Positions 1 through 10,199 of a DNA stretch of 64,000 bases are shown in pieces; position 1 is the first letter of the stretch, and every line of letters starts with the position of its first letter. The DNA comes from Pristionchus mayeri. Taxonomy: Eukaryota; Nematoda; Chromadorea; Rhabditida; Neodiplogasteridae. The notes below the pieces were generated by a model that was not told the DNA's origin, did not search any database, and was given only the letters and a program-made list of their open reading frames with translations. The DNA lies in assembly GCA_036245805.1 (NCBI GenBank), contig BTRK01000004.1, positions 34,643,541 through 34,707,540 on the forward strand, in the 5' to 3' direction. The position numbers and the translations under genes are program-made.

Positions 1-964
1 AATCATGATGGGTATCCCGAAAATGGCGTAGATCATCGTCGCCAATCTTCCTCCTGTCGTTTTGCAGGCGATGTTACCGTAACCTGAGTGCTACCGTACA
101 CATCGAAATCAACAATTGATTCAACCTATCGTAGTGTATATTGTTCCCGCGTATAGAAAGGACATCCAGAAAGTCCACGTAGTCTCGACCTCAAGAGGAA
201 GATTGGGAAGTGATGGATGGATGAGAGGGAACCGTCGCTTCACCGAGTCCGCTTTCTTCTTCGAATCGAAGAATCGCAGACTTCCATTTATCGTGTCTCG
301 ATTCCGAATTCTCATAGTGGATTATATTTAGACTGAAGAAATTAATTCAAACAATTAGACAAGATGACGCTACCTCATGTACAATTTCTGCCTTGCCATT
401 AATCGTGCATAATATGCGTCCTCCTTCTCAGCGAGATCTGTGGGGACCTCGAACGAAGGCACTAGGTCGGATGAAAACTATGACTTCATGCTGCTTTTGA
501 TCTATCACATGACATCATAGTTCTCGTCCGACCTAGTGCCCGAACGATTTGTGACCTCTGCTTGTTGATGCCCACTCACCTCCAACCACATGAACAGGTG
601 AGCCCCAATTATCGAATAAATGACAATAATTATTAGCAATTTCATTTTCGAAATAATCATTTTCACAGGTTCACAGATACGAGTGGCGAGCATCTTGCTG
701 CAATCTCTACACTCTTCACTCGTTTCTTCCATCACCGACCTTTGTTTGATTGAGCTGCTCCCTGTAGTCTGGACGGATGAATGGAGGGAGGAGGCAGAAC
801 TGGACCGATACAATCTGTTTAAAATACGCTAGTCGAGTGAGCACTGACCTCTGAGTGGGAGGGAGCAGGAGCGGAGATGATTTTATGCAGCCCATCTCGA
901 TATCTTCCTCCGGCACACCTGCCATCGAACTAGAGTTCGAGAAACGATACGACGCCCTCTTCAT
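1..964 (-). CDS. Two-pore-domain K+ channel (TWK/K2P family), N-terminal part, runs off left edge
   Basis: K2P channels carry background K+ leak current in the plasma membrane. Exons read by eye on the minus strand: 964-849, 814-546, about 461 (or 437)-374, 332-233, 189-126 and 83 to beyond 1, all phase-compatible. Exon 2 holds a hydrophobic first membrane span (KLLIIIVIYSIIGAHLF) followed by the family-typical LE. Exon 5 ends in a pore-helix motif (TTWTFWMSFLYAGTIYTTIG). The next exon completes the selectivity filter TIG|YGN and continues GRLATMIYAIFGIP, the usual start of membrane span 2. The start ATG at 964 precedes a Ser/Thr-rich cytosolic N-terminus. The second pore domain lies off the window. 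The first intron (848-815) is only 34 bp and two others are 42-43 bp. The intron after exon 2 contains an inverted-repeat element. The family call is firm; the exon 2/3 junction is not. Confidence 0.9.
457..540. repeat. Short inverted-repeat element (MITE-like) inside a K2P intron
   Basis: About 84 bp. The left arm GGCACTAGGTCGGATGAAAA is mirrored by TTCTCGTCCGACCTAGTGCC at the right end, with further pairing through (A)ACTATGA. It is flanked by the direct repeat CGAACGA (450-456 and 541-547), which fits a target-site duplication. A related single arm occurs at 52279-52312. It supplies most of the intron between K2P exons 2 and 3. Confidence 0.75.
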
Positions 965-2770
965 TCTACACACTCTCTAGACCGGTCGATAGGCGGGAGC
1001 GTGTTTAGAATGAAGCGAGCGTGGTATATTTTTTTCGCATTCTATACCGAACACCGTGTGATGACAGACGAAGAAGATAATATTACTAAAGATCCACCTT
1101 AACAACTAGGGCAGTTCTCAACGGAAACATAGCTCATGGAGTGGGTAACTACGAGTAATATCTGAGCAACAGCCAAGAATGGATTGACCTGTTCCATCAC
1201 CTCTAATCGAGCCTTCTTCATCAGCATAGTTGATATTCTCGTATTCCGAGGGATCATCGATCTGAGAACGGGAGAATCAATAGTAGAAGTACTAATAAGG
1301 GAAGCGAACGATTGAGCGTGCCACTGACAAGGGATAGTCGCTAGTGCGGCGTTTCCTAACGAAACCTAGCACAGTCGAAAGAGGAGACAATTCTAAGAAC
1401 TTCAATTGTTTTCAAATTTTATGAACACTAATGTTGAAGTTTGAGCAGCATGGGAGTCAAAAAATAGCCTCGAATTCGTTGCTGGCTGTTCCCCACTATG
1501 AGCTAGATCTCTAAATGAGTGTTCAGCAAATTTAACAGCAATTAAAGTTCTTAGAATCCCTCGAATTTCGAATGGTCTAAGTCTCGTTAGGAAACTGCAT
1601 ACACATTTAGCGAGCTCCGCTTGAGAAATCGCAGATCATTCACTAAAAAAACATTGAAATAGTAGAACTAACGAATGGGATGAAAGCCATCTGCCGTGGA
1701 ATCTCCTCCCTCCAGTGAGATCCTTCCTTGCTCGATCTATAGGAACGAGTGACGATACGAGAAAGAGAGAGAGAGATAGAGAGAACGATGATTGTCTTGT
1801 GAACTTCTGTACCTTTTCCCCTCTCAGGATAACCAGCCGTGTCTATTGTATGTGTCTAACGCCCACTCTTTATTTCATTGAAGAGGAGAGAAGTAGGCAA
1901 CAAGATCAGGGGGAGAGGAGGATCTCACCCAGTACAAATTGTATGACCTTTCAAATTTCATTATTTCATAAATCATATGAATTACATGACATCGATAGAT
2001 GATTGTAATTTGCAATCATTTACCTTTTCATCATCCTAATGATTTGTGAATCATTCTGAACTGGATACTACCCCTTTCACTCATGTGTTGTCTTTTGTTA
2101 ATGCTAAGTTTAAAAATACACAGCAAAGCTCTGTTATGCACGCTTTTCGGCAGAATTTTGATAAATTTCCTATCTTTGCTGCGGTTTTTAGCAGCACATT
2201 AATCTGCGTGAACTGTTTGAACTCCGTGAATCGGTTCATCTTCAGAGGAAATTCCCAAGTTGTTTGGAACACTCTCAAGCGAGAAGTGGTCCGTTTACGT
2301 TTTGTCGCCACCTCCGCCATTCCTTGATCTGCTCTGCACTTGCATCTGTTTGCCACGGCGTTTTACAAGGGATGAGCGAGAGAGGAGAGAGCGCAGAGGA
2401 GCGCAGAGAAGGAATCTCTCGCGAATTTAGATGCTCTCTCGTGATTGGTCTCGGAGAGGATGTTTTTCTATAAATTTGCCATAGAATGTCGTGTTTGCCC
2501 TTCTTCTAATCCCAACGATGATGAGAAGTGTCGAAAACGACTGTTTGAGCAAATTGGCGCTAGTAAATAACACTGTTTATCCTTTCATAAACATCCGACT
2601 TGTACAATCAATGACATTACAACAATAAATCGCCTATGTTACAACATTTAAAATTATGAACAATACACTAGTAGTTCAGAATAGTATCTCTACATTGTTA
2701 TGTTTCCTTTGTCGATCTCACTAGCAATTTTTAATATGCAGATAAGTTTATCGGAAAAGTTTCTGAGGAC
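965..2770. other. Intergenic, no gene called
   Basis: Lies between the divergent start of the K2P gene and the 3' end of the next minus-strand gene. Open frames near 1715-2002 and 2046-2356 occur on both strands without splice or family support. The only structure seen is an inverted repeat at 1350-1598 and a short GA-rich run near 1760-1785. Confidence 0.5.
1350..1598. repeat. Inverted-repeat element, about 60-bp arms
   Basis: The left arm (1350-1408, beginning CGTTTCCTAACGAAACCTAG and ending in TTCTAAGAACTTCAATTG) pairs imperfectly with the right arm (1539-1598, CAATTAAAGTTCTTAGAAT to TCGTTAGGAAACTGC). The spacer is about 130 bp. It looks like a small non-autonomous foldback or MITE; no target duplication was identified. 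Confidence 0.65.
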
Positions 2771-4477
2771 TCAGAAAGGATAGGAATATACAGGTTCAGG
2801 GTTTGCAGGAGGAATTGATACTGGGAATCTGTTTTTGCATTTCACATAGTGCCCAATGAGATTGAATCTTCTGTCTTGAGCAATGGAGACTCCGCATTTG
2901 TCCTTGAGTAGAATCAGACCAGAATGTTTAGTTGCCGTTTTGATCTTTGAGGCCGTCAGCTGTTCACTTTAAAGAATGGATTCAAATTGAAAACAAACAA
3001 AATACTGACCATTCATAGACAAATTCAACATTTTTGTCCTTTGATAGATAGAGACGCTTTTCTTCTCTGCTCTCGGTCATGTTGAACGCTTCCTGACTTC
3101 TGTACACTATGGTTCTGCGCTCATCTACTTTGACATGATTTTCCTACGAGCAGGTTTATTGTAAATGTAAGGAATGATTTATACCGCGGTAGCATTGAAG
3201 AATCTATCAATCTTGCATGATTCCTTGTAAATCATCACCACAAAACGGTCACTGGAAAACGTTTCAATTTGGTGCTAGACTAAACTAACTTGTGCATTTC
3301 GGTGAGAACTTGCAGCAATGTTTGGGCTTTGGAGTGATCGTTCGCTAGATGATCTCTGCTCAACACTTCTTCTATGATTTTCTCGACTTTGACCTTGAAA
3401 TAATCCTGCAACAAAACAAGAGTATTCAATTGTAATCAAAAATAGGACTACCATTCCCAGATAAGCGCTAATGTTCTCTTCAATGATTCGATCGATATCG
3501 TCTGTAGCTTCCAGAATGGCATTGGCTTGTTTAGGGAGAGTTGATGAATTCTTTAAATGTGGAAAATACGATTTATGATGAGCAAGTGAAATGATAAAAA
3601 ACAAACCGATTTGCTCGCGAACTGAAGCCGTAGGAGCTCGAAAAATGCCTTAAATCGATCATATCTCTTCATTTTCTGCAGATAATCTACAGACCAATGT
3701 GTTGGCGGCATCCGTTATTTTCATTCTCCATTCACGAACTGTGCTCAATTTATGATACTTGTCAACTTCCAGTGCTGATTTGATGGGATCAGTTGATGGC
3801 CGGGAAAGGAGGGCGTGAATGGCCTAAAATAATCCACGTTGGAAGTGCATTTTTTTCGTTATTTCACATGAATTTGCTTCATGAGCGAAACTTTGCCACA
3901 ATCCGTCAACAGTTCTATGACTGCATATTCAATATTTTCATCCCACATTTGCTCAATCGCTGAGATCAGTCGACGAGAGAATGCACCAGCCCGTCCCGCT
4001 ATCTGCACGAAGCACTAAGGTTGCATGCAAACAATTTTTTTCATACCGCCGAGAAATTAATTAAAGTGCACACATGCGCTACTTCTGCTAGAGCAGACGA
4101 GATTTCCTTGCCCACCTATAACTCCTGATCGAAACTGTTCATTTGACCTACCAACCATGTCCAACGACTGCTTAATTTCGTCGATTTGCTTGAGTTCATT
4201 TGCTTCGTTTTCTGACTGAAACTCCAGAACAGCATCGGCAACTTCGAAAAAAGCATTGGCGAAAAATTTTCGTCCCTCTCCAGTAAACTTGGTCAATGAT
4301 TTAACAACAGGGAGAACGCCCTTGAGAATTTTACGGTGCTGTGGAGAGTTCAGAGGCACCGAGGTCGATTCTTCTTGAGCGAAAGCGTGCCCTTCAGTTA
4401 TGTTGTTTCTAAGTGTTCGCGTAAAATCGTTGCTTACCAAAGGATGCTGTTGTGATAAGTAAAAGTAGAGGGAACAT
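2771..4477 (-). CDS. Secreted helical protein of unknown function
   Basis: Not recognised. The ATG at 4477 opens a 13-residue hydrophobic signal sequence (MFPLLLLITTASF) on a tiny first exon (4477-4438). About ten further exons follow, among them 4391-4156 and 4115 to about 4047, with consensus donors and TTTNAG-like acceptors, ending at the TGA at 2771-2773; about 420 residues. The product is charged and mostly helical, with a C-terminal segment reading LKDKCGVSIAQDRRFNLIGH before a Pro-rich tail (SIPPANPEP). It has no membrane span besides the signal, so it is probably secreted. One junction is odd: exons reading ...DAANTL and KMKRYD... are 19 nt apart (3694-3676), too short for a normal intron, so a donor at AGCACA|GTTCGT may be used instead. 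It sits head-to-tail with the next gene. Confidence 0.7.
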
Positions 4478-4872
4478 TTGAATGCGAGCAAGGGTAAGTG
4501 CGGATGGCTTTATACTGCAGTCCATGTATTGCCCATTATCAGGAAATTGGCTTCGCTGCATTGTGCGAATGCAATCCCCGTCTGCCACCTATCTCTGCGC
4601 ATGAACCACCGTTTCCCATTTGGGGATTTTCGATATTGTTCAGAAATATTTGCTCAAGCGTCAAGCTACTGAACTCCTAAAACTCCTAAAAAATATTTCA
4701 GTTTAAGTAGAGAATTCGATTCGAACATTTTTGAATTATGACTGTTGTTTATTTCTTTTTGTAATCAATCACATCAATATGAAGACTGATATTATTATGA
4801 ATTTGCAAAGAAGTCTTTCATATTGAATAAATCTTCATGGAGATTCACCAAATCTTCTTCGAAAATGGCCTC

Positions 4873-6569
4873 CTAAGTGGTCTGCGCGCAGAACATTCGC
4901 TCTAGTTGATGTGATCCACTCCCATGAATTCGATCAATCAACTTAATAATTTGCTATTCGACCATCAGGGTTGTAATCTTACAGGCTCTACAATCAGTGC
5001 AATTTTGTCTTTGGCCTCGGGCTTCCTCCCAATTTGTCGATTATTCTCATCTAAAAGATACTCCAGAAGAGCACTCTCCATCTGATTTTTTGTGTTTTAC
5101 GGTACAAAAAAAGTCTAGTAATCATTATATTTCAAAATTATCTTACTCGTCTCAACTCGATTCGACAGAAGTTAGGCAAGGGAAGTGACAACACGTAATT
5201 CCATATCTTGAGAACAACGTTTATGAAAGGGGCGTTTTCTTCTTTGAGTAGGTCAATCAGCTGTAAATGAATTGATCAAATAAAATATTATTTTTCCATG
5301 AAGTCCTCAGTGCTCTGGTTAAGCTGATACATCTCGTTGATATCCAACTTCATTGCGGCGATCATTGCTAAATCACTCGTAATTTCGCATACACAATTAT
5401 CACATAATTCGAGTCGCAATGGTCTCACTTGCGCAATTATCCACGTAGTTTTGGGCAGGAAAGTTTATTGTTGCCGCCCTTTCCTTGATGATTTTCTTTA
5501 CTTCGTCGACTGCTCTATTCTTTGGCAAGTAGTGATTCTGCTTTACAAATTCGTCCACATCCAGTCCAACTTCCTCTGAGAACAAGCAGAATTAGCGGTC
5601 AAACACTCCTCGCATGTCAAAATTGATCCAGTTCAGAGTGTTACGAAGACAAAAGCCGTTCAAGATCTCTCTTGATCTCTGGTGGAAGTTCTCTGTAGCG
5701 AGACGCGAGCTAAACGCGAATTTTCATATTGCATTAACCCGAAACTTGCCTTTTTTAGAGATTTCTTCACACTCTCGATTATCCCTTGTTCGTTAACTGT
5801 GATCAACTCAACAAAATATCTCGTGAACGCATTCAATCTCTAAAATAAATTGCTTTCCGACTATCATGGGTAAATTATTACCATCTGACTTACCGTTTGA
5901 AAGGAGTCTTCTTCTTCTTCATAAGACTTCATTTTCCTTAGCGAAATAAACGAAACATTTATAAATTCATCAACGATCTGAAAATATAAAACAAAAACTG
6001 ATCATACTGAATTTTTAAAGTATGATCAGTTTTTGTTTTATATTTTCAGACTCCTTGTATGAAACTATTAGTTTGTGGTAGAGCATGCTCTTTGAGTTTA
6101 TTGATCAAGTTTATTCTTGAAGTGATAAGCGCATCCGTTCCTCTCATGTAGTCGATCCATGGACTGAGCATCTACAAGAGTAATTTGAGATGAACAATTC
6201 CATTGAACATGTGCATACTCCATCTGTAGAATTATTCTCCTGTGCAAACTCAATCATATGGTTCAGGTCATGTTGCAAGAGGTAAAACTCTTTCGGCGTG
6301 AACTTCATCCCGATGTACATCTCTGAACATAGATATGTGAATTAATTTCAACAAAAATTCACCTAACAGAATTGAGAATACGAGCTTTCAGAGAAGTTAT
6401 AACGCTCGATATCGTGTAAGAAAGCGGACTCGAAACCGAAAGAGTCCGGAACATTGATCACTTTCGATAGTCGGTACAATTCATCTGAGAGATAAGAAGG
6501 ACGGAGATCTGGCAGTCGTTCGTAAGAAAGTGCAAGTGGGACGAAGGTAATTACGAAAATGAAAAGCAT
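4873..6569 (-). CDS. Second secreted helical protein of unknown function; possibly a pseudogene
   Basis: Not recognised. The ATG at 6569 lies 3 nt after an AATTTCAG, a good trans-splice acceptor, and begins a signal peptide (MLFIFVITFVPLALSYERLP). Exons continue with EMYIGMKFTPKEFYLLQHDL, MLSPWIDYMRGTDALITSRI, IVDEFINVSFISLRKMK, RLNAFTRYFVELITVNEQG, ELPPEIKRDLERLL, EEVGLDVDEFVKQ, MKLDINEMYQLNQ, LIDLLKEENAPFIN, MESALLEYLLDEN and LIDRIHGSGSHQ, with a stop at 4873-4875. Most junctions fit in phase with good splice sites. Two do not: the first exon runs into TAG just before GTGAAT (6363-6366), and the exon ending STEDFMEK meets TAA with no donor before the next acceptor (near 5290). Either sequence errors or early decay would explain this. 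The domain style resembles the upstream-neighbour gene but no alignment was computed. Confidence 0.6.
5978..6051 (-). repeat. Intron forming a perfect 31-bp hairpin
   Basis: The 74-bp intron between exons ...NSFIQG and IVDEF... consists of GT, a 31-bp arm (6049-6019), a 10-nt loop and the exact reverse complement of that arm (6008-5978), which ends in the TTTTCAG acceptor. Both flanking exons are phase 0. Splice-site roles are inferred from the reading frame. Confidence 0.85.
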
Positions 6570-7411
6570 GCCCTGAAATTGTAAAAAATGATGTAAAAGG
6601 CACAAAGTAAAGGAGCTACAGCGTTAATCGAGATCACATTCGTAAAGAGGCAACCACTCTAGGGGACGAGACGCTTAAACATAAATTAACAGTGTATAAA
6701 CTATTGTACTCAGTACTCAGTGTAAACAATTTCAGCACTTGTTCATATCGGCGCTGTGAAAATGCGACAGGCAATGTTAAATCAAATGTCGGTTTTGTAA
6801 AGGAGATTTCGGAATGGAAGTAACCAGTAGGTTCTACATATTTAGCGTACGTAGATAGCAAGTCAAAATCGTTCGGTCTAAATCGTCACACGAGGCAATT
6901 TTTACTTATAATGTAACCCTAACGGTCACGACAATGCTTTTTGATTTAGGGCGATATCTTAACTATGCTTCGAATTATTATCAAAAAACCTTAATCTCAC
7001 TATCAATGTGAGAATGCTCGAAATCGGGATCGTGTGAAAAATGCGCAAGGATGAAAGAAAATATACATCTCGTTATCTCGAGCAAGCGACAGTGAAACGA
7101 GAATGAATGTAGGCAGTCTTGGGCACGATCATAGACGATGTTTTTTTTTCGAGGGACTGCCAGCATTCAATATGAAACATTAGATTCTTTATTGATGTTC
7201 CGAATGTTTTGCTACAACCGACGCAATATTTTTACACACGCCCACAACGGCAATACGGTAAAATAAATAAAACTTCGTAGAAGTCTTGAGCTTTTCAGCG
7301 ATTTAAATGAATTAAATAATAAGTAATAGCGCATTGAGCTTTGAGCGCAGCTTTTACAATGATAGACCTGAAATGGAAATATAGTTTTGTATTTTTATAT
7401 GGCCTAAAAAC
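6570..7411. other. Intergenic, nothing recognised
   Basis: AT-rich stretch between two minus-strand genes. Minus-strand frames at 6634-6861 and 6981-7166 lack splice or family support. There are no repeats beyond short A/T runs. Confidence 0.4.
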
Positions 7412-8083
7412 TCACATCATATCATTCCTTACAGGGTTGCTTTTTAAAACGTCGATTTCGAGTGTTCCCAAGCAATCAAGTATGATCTCGAAAGATATCT
7501 TATCCAAGCCAATAAGATGAAGAACGGTTATTCTTGAGCATGATTCAAATAGATGTCTTAGGTTGCATTGGAAATGATCTATCGTAAGCTTTTGTTGTAT
7601 TCTATACCTTTTAAACACCTTTGTTCCCTGGAAATTATTTTTCATGAATTAAAGACGTATTATATATTTTAGCGTGAAGTTATGCATCCTCAACTTGTAA
7701 ACAGTCTCCCATTTGGTCATTCCAAAATGTTTAATATCGTTCTCCTCGATTTCCGCATCAATGATGTCCAACCATCGATTGAAATGGCCGAAGTAGAGAA
7801 CTAAGGTAGCGATGGGTCTCTTAGCACGCCTTCTCATAAACTCCAAAGTCAGTGTATTCCAAAGTGGCGATATCTGCAGGGATTTGGCAACCTTTATAAA
7901 TATAAAAGTGACCATACTAGTTTCATTGAATATGGAGATCCATGAGACATTGGAATAATGATGCGACTGATGTCGGGAGGCAGGTTGGAGAGGGAGATTT
8001 GATGGATGTCTCGTTGATCCATCCGTCGCAACCGCTAGCGAGAGTTCAAGAAAGGAATTTAAAATGAAAATCTGACAACGCAC
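7412..8083 (-). CDS. Putative gene of unknown function (two exons visible)
   Basis: Not recognised. Two long minus-strand frames meet around 7646-7650: an upstream one containing ISPLWNTLTLEFMRRRAKRP and FGHFNRWLDIIDAEIEEND, and a downstream one with LRHLFESCSRITVLHLIGLD followed by CLGTLEIDVLKSN. The mixture of short Leu/Ile-rich strands and basic residues recalls nematode F-box/leucine-rich proteins, but no F-box motif is seen, so this is only a guess. The N-terminal side (Ser/His/Pro-rich, 7980-8083) reads less like protein. A possible acceptor (CCCTGCAG, near 7880) would trim it. The 5' end abuts a CT microsatellite. Confidence 0.4.
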
Positions 8084-8098
8084 AACCCGAAGGACGCC

Positions 8099-8153
8099 CT
8101 CTCTCCTCTCTCTCTCTCTCTCTCTCTCCCTCTCTCTCTTTCTCTATCTCTCA
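8099..8153. repeat. CT-rich microsatellite
   Basis: A run of CT dinucleotides about 55 bp long with occasional CCT/TTC interruptions. Confidence 0.9.
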
Positions 8154-8203
8154 CATACACCCAATGGTGGAGTTTAGTCCTCAATAGATGCGAGTTGACT
8201 CAT

Positions 8204-9769
8204 CAAAGGGAGTATATCAGTGCGTTCGCCTAAGAATCGCACAATTGCCAACCATTTCTATACAGCACAAAAACGCACTATGATATAACTTCAGTTTCTT
8301 ATAGCCTTAGGGTACTACATAAAATCCTGTTAATATCATGACCCAATATATCACATTTGCATAATTACAGTACGCCAAAGCTTGACTATTGGGCAACTCT
8401 TTACGATGCTGAGCTACGGAGACGTGTCCGATTTTAACGAAAACTTGGTTCTAGGCCCTTCGCGACATGCTGAATCCGGCTATGGTGCTCGTTCAATCAT
8501 TTTTAAAATTTGAATTTTTCCTAATTTCTTTGTGATTTTCTATCTCGAAAACGAGGCCGAACACCTCTCTAAATTTTTGATATATTGTGTATCATGCCGA
8601 AATCTATCAGGCAAACTAATTTGACACCTGAAATCGGGCCGACTTAAGGGTTACAGCCTAAAAACTGCTAAAATATTTTAGAGATAAACCCATCATTTCG
8701 ACCCATTCACCTCACTCGAGCGGTCACGAATGAAGTTTGAAATTATGCCGCCTCTTTGTTCATTCTTGTACGATTCGAAAAGGTCATCGAGAGCAGTCAT
8801 TCTTGGCTGAGTGGATAACGCTCTTGCTCTAATTTTTGAAAGTACCAAGTTCAAATACTTCTTTTATATGTAATCTTTCCAATTCTTGCATTATTCTTTC
8901 AATATTTACTAAAAGAACAAATCTGAAACGGGCCGAAACGTGACCGATGAACTTTATGTGACCGCGTTCTCACAAGAACGTGATGTGTGTTCATAACTTT
9001 CTCGTGAGCCTTTTTACAGATTAAACCGATGGCTGCTAATAATTCATTGAATCGACTGCTAACCGATATTGTAAAAGCTATATTCTTTGAAGTTTACACG
9101 AAGCAAAATGTATAGATAAAAGAAGTATTTGAACTTGGTACTTTCAAAAATTAGAGCAAGATCGTTATCCACTCAGCCAAGAATGACTGCTCTCGATGAT
9201 CCTTTCGAATCGTACAAGAATGAATAAAGAGGCGGCATAATTTCAAACTTCATTCTTGACCGCTCGAGTGAGGTGAATGGGTCGAAATGATGGGTTTATC
9301 TCTAAAATATTTTAGCAGTTTTTAGGCTGTAACCCTTAAGTCGGCCCGATTTCAGGTGTCAAATTAGTTTTCCTGATAGATTTCGGCATGATACACAACA
9401 TACCAAAAATTTAGAGAGGTGTTCGGCCTCGTTTTCGAGATAGAAAATCACAAAGAAATTAGGAAAAATTCAAATTTTAAAAATGATTGAACGAGCACCA
9501 TAGCCGGATTCAGCATGTCGCGAAGGGCCTAGAACCAAGTTTTCGTTAAAATCGGACACGTCTCCGTAGCTCAGCATCGTAAAGAGTTGCCCAATAGTCA
9601 AGCTTTGGCGTACTGTAATTATGCAAATGTGATATCTTGGACCATGTGACTAATAGGATTTGCTGTAGTGCCATAAGGCTATCAGAATCCGTTGTTATCT
9701 CAAAGTACGATTTGTTGCTGTACCGACGGGGGTGCGAGTCTTAGGCGAACGCACTGATATACGCTTTGA
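8204..9769. mobile_element. 1.57-kb foldback element with tRNA-like arms
   Basis: The left arm (8204-8866) and right arm (9115-9769) are inverted copies: GTGCGTTCGCCTAAG at 8220 is mirrored by CTTAGGCGAACGCAC at 9740. Most of the inner 500 bp is near-identical, while the outermost 120 bp are diverged. The loop is about 250 bp. Each arm carries TGGCTGAGTGG (8804-8814) and AAGTTCAAATA (8848-8858), positioned like tRNA A and B boxes. No transposase frame was found, so it is non-autonomous. Confidence 0.8.
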
Positions 9770-10107
9770 GTATATTGTAAATTTGTCATTGTCCTATCAT
9801 GCGTCTTCTCAGATATTGTGAATACAAGAACTGTTTGTCGAAACTGCTCTATTACAAATCACATTTCGGTAGTTTTTGCGCTTAAAGCAGAAGTATCAGC
9901 AAAATTGGCTCTAAATCAGACTGGAGGCGTGATCATTGTTTGTCAAAGAGGTCTGTCGATGTTACTCATAACTTGCGATGTTCAAGGCAAATTTGAAATT
10001 TTTCCTATGAAAATGCGGGATTTACGTCTGAAATCTTTCATAAATTATATTATCATTAAGGTAAACATCGATACGTAGATTGGAGTCGGCAAAATACAAT
10101 AACATAT

Positions 10108-10141
10108 TAAACCATGTTGATGTCTTCATCAACATGGTTTA
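10108..10141. repeat. Perfect 15-bp palindrome hairpin
   Basis: TAAACCATGTTGATG, a 4-nt loop TCTT, then the exact reverse complement. No gene context was recognised. Confidence 0.8.
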
Positions 10142-10199
10142 GCTGTTTCCTCTCTTGCTCCTGTGTCCTCTATCTCAATGTGATCTTTAGTTTGTTCTA

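Noticed and set aside
8798..8870. tRNA-Ser/Leu-like sequence
   Set aside because: Boxes A and B fit, but no acceptor stem pairing or anticodon arm could be drawn; treated as tRNA-derived repeat, not a tRNA gene.
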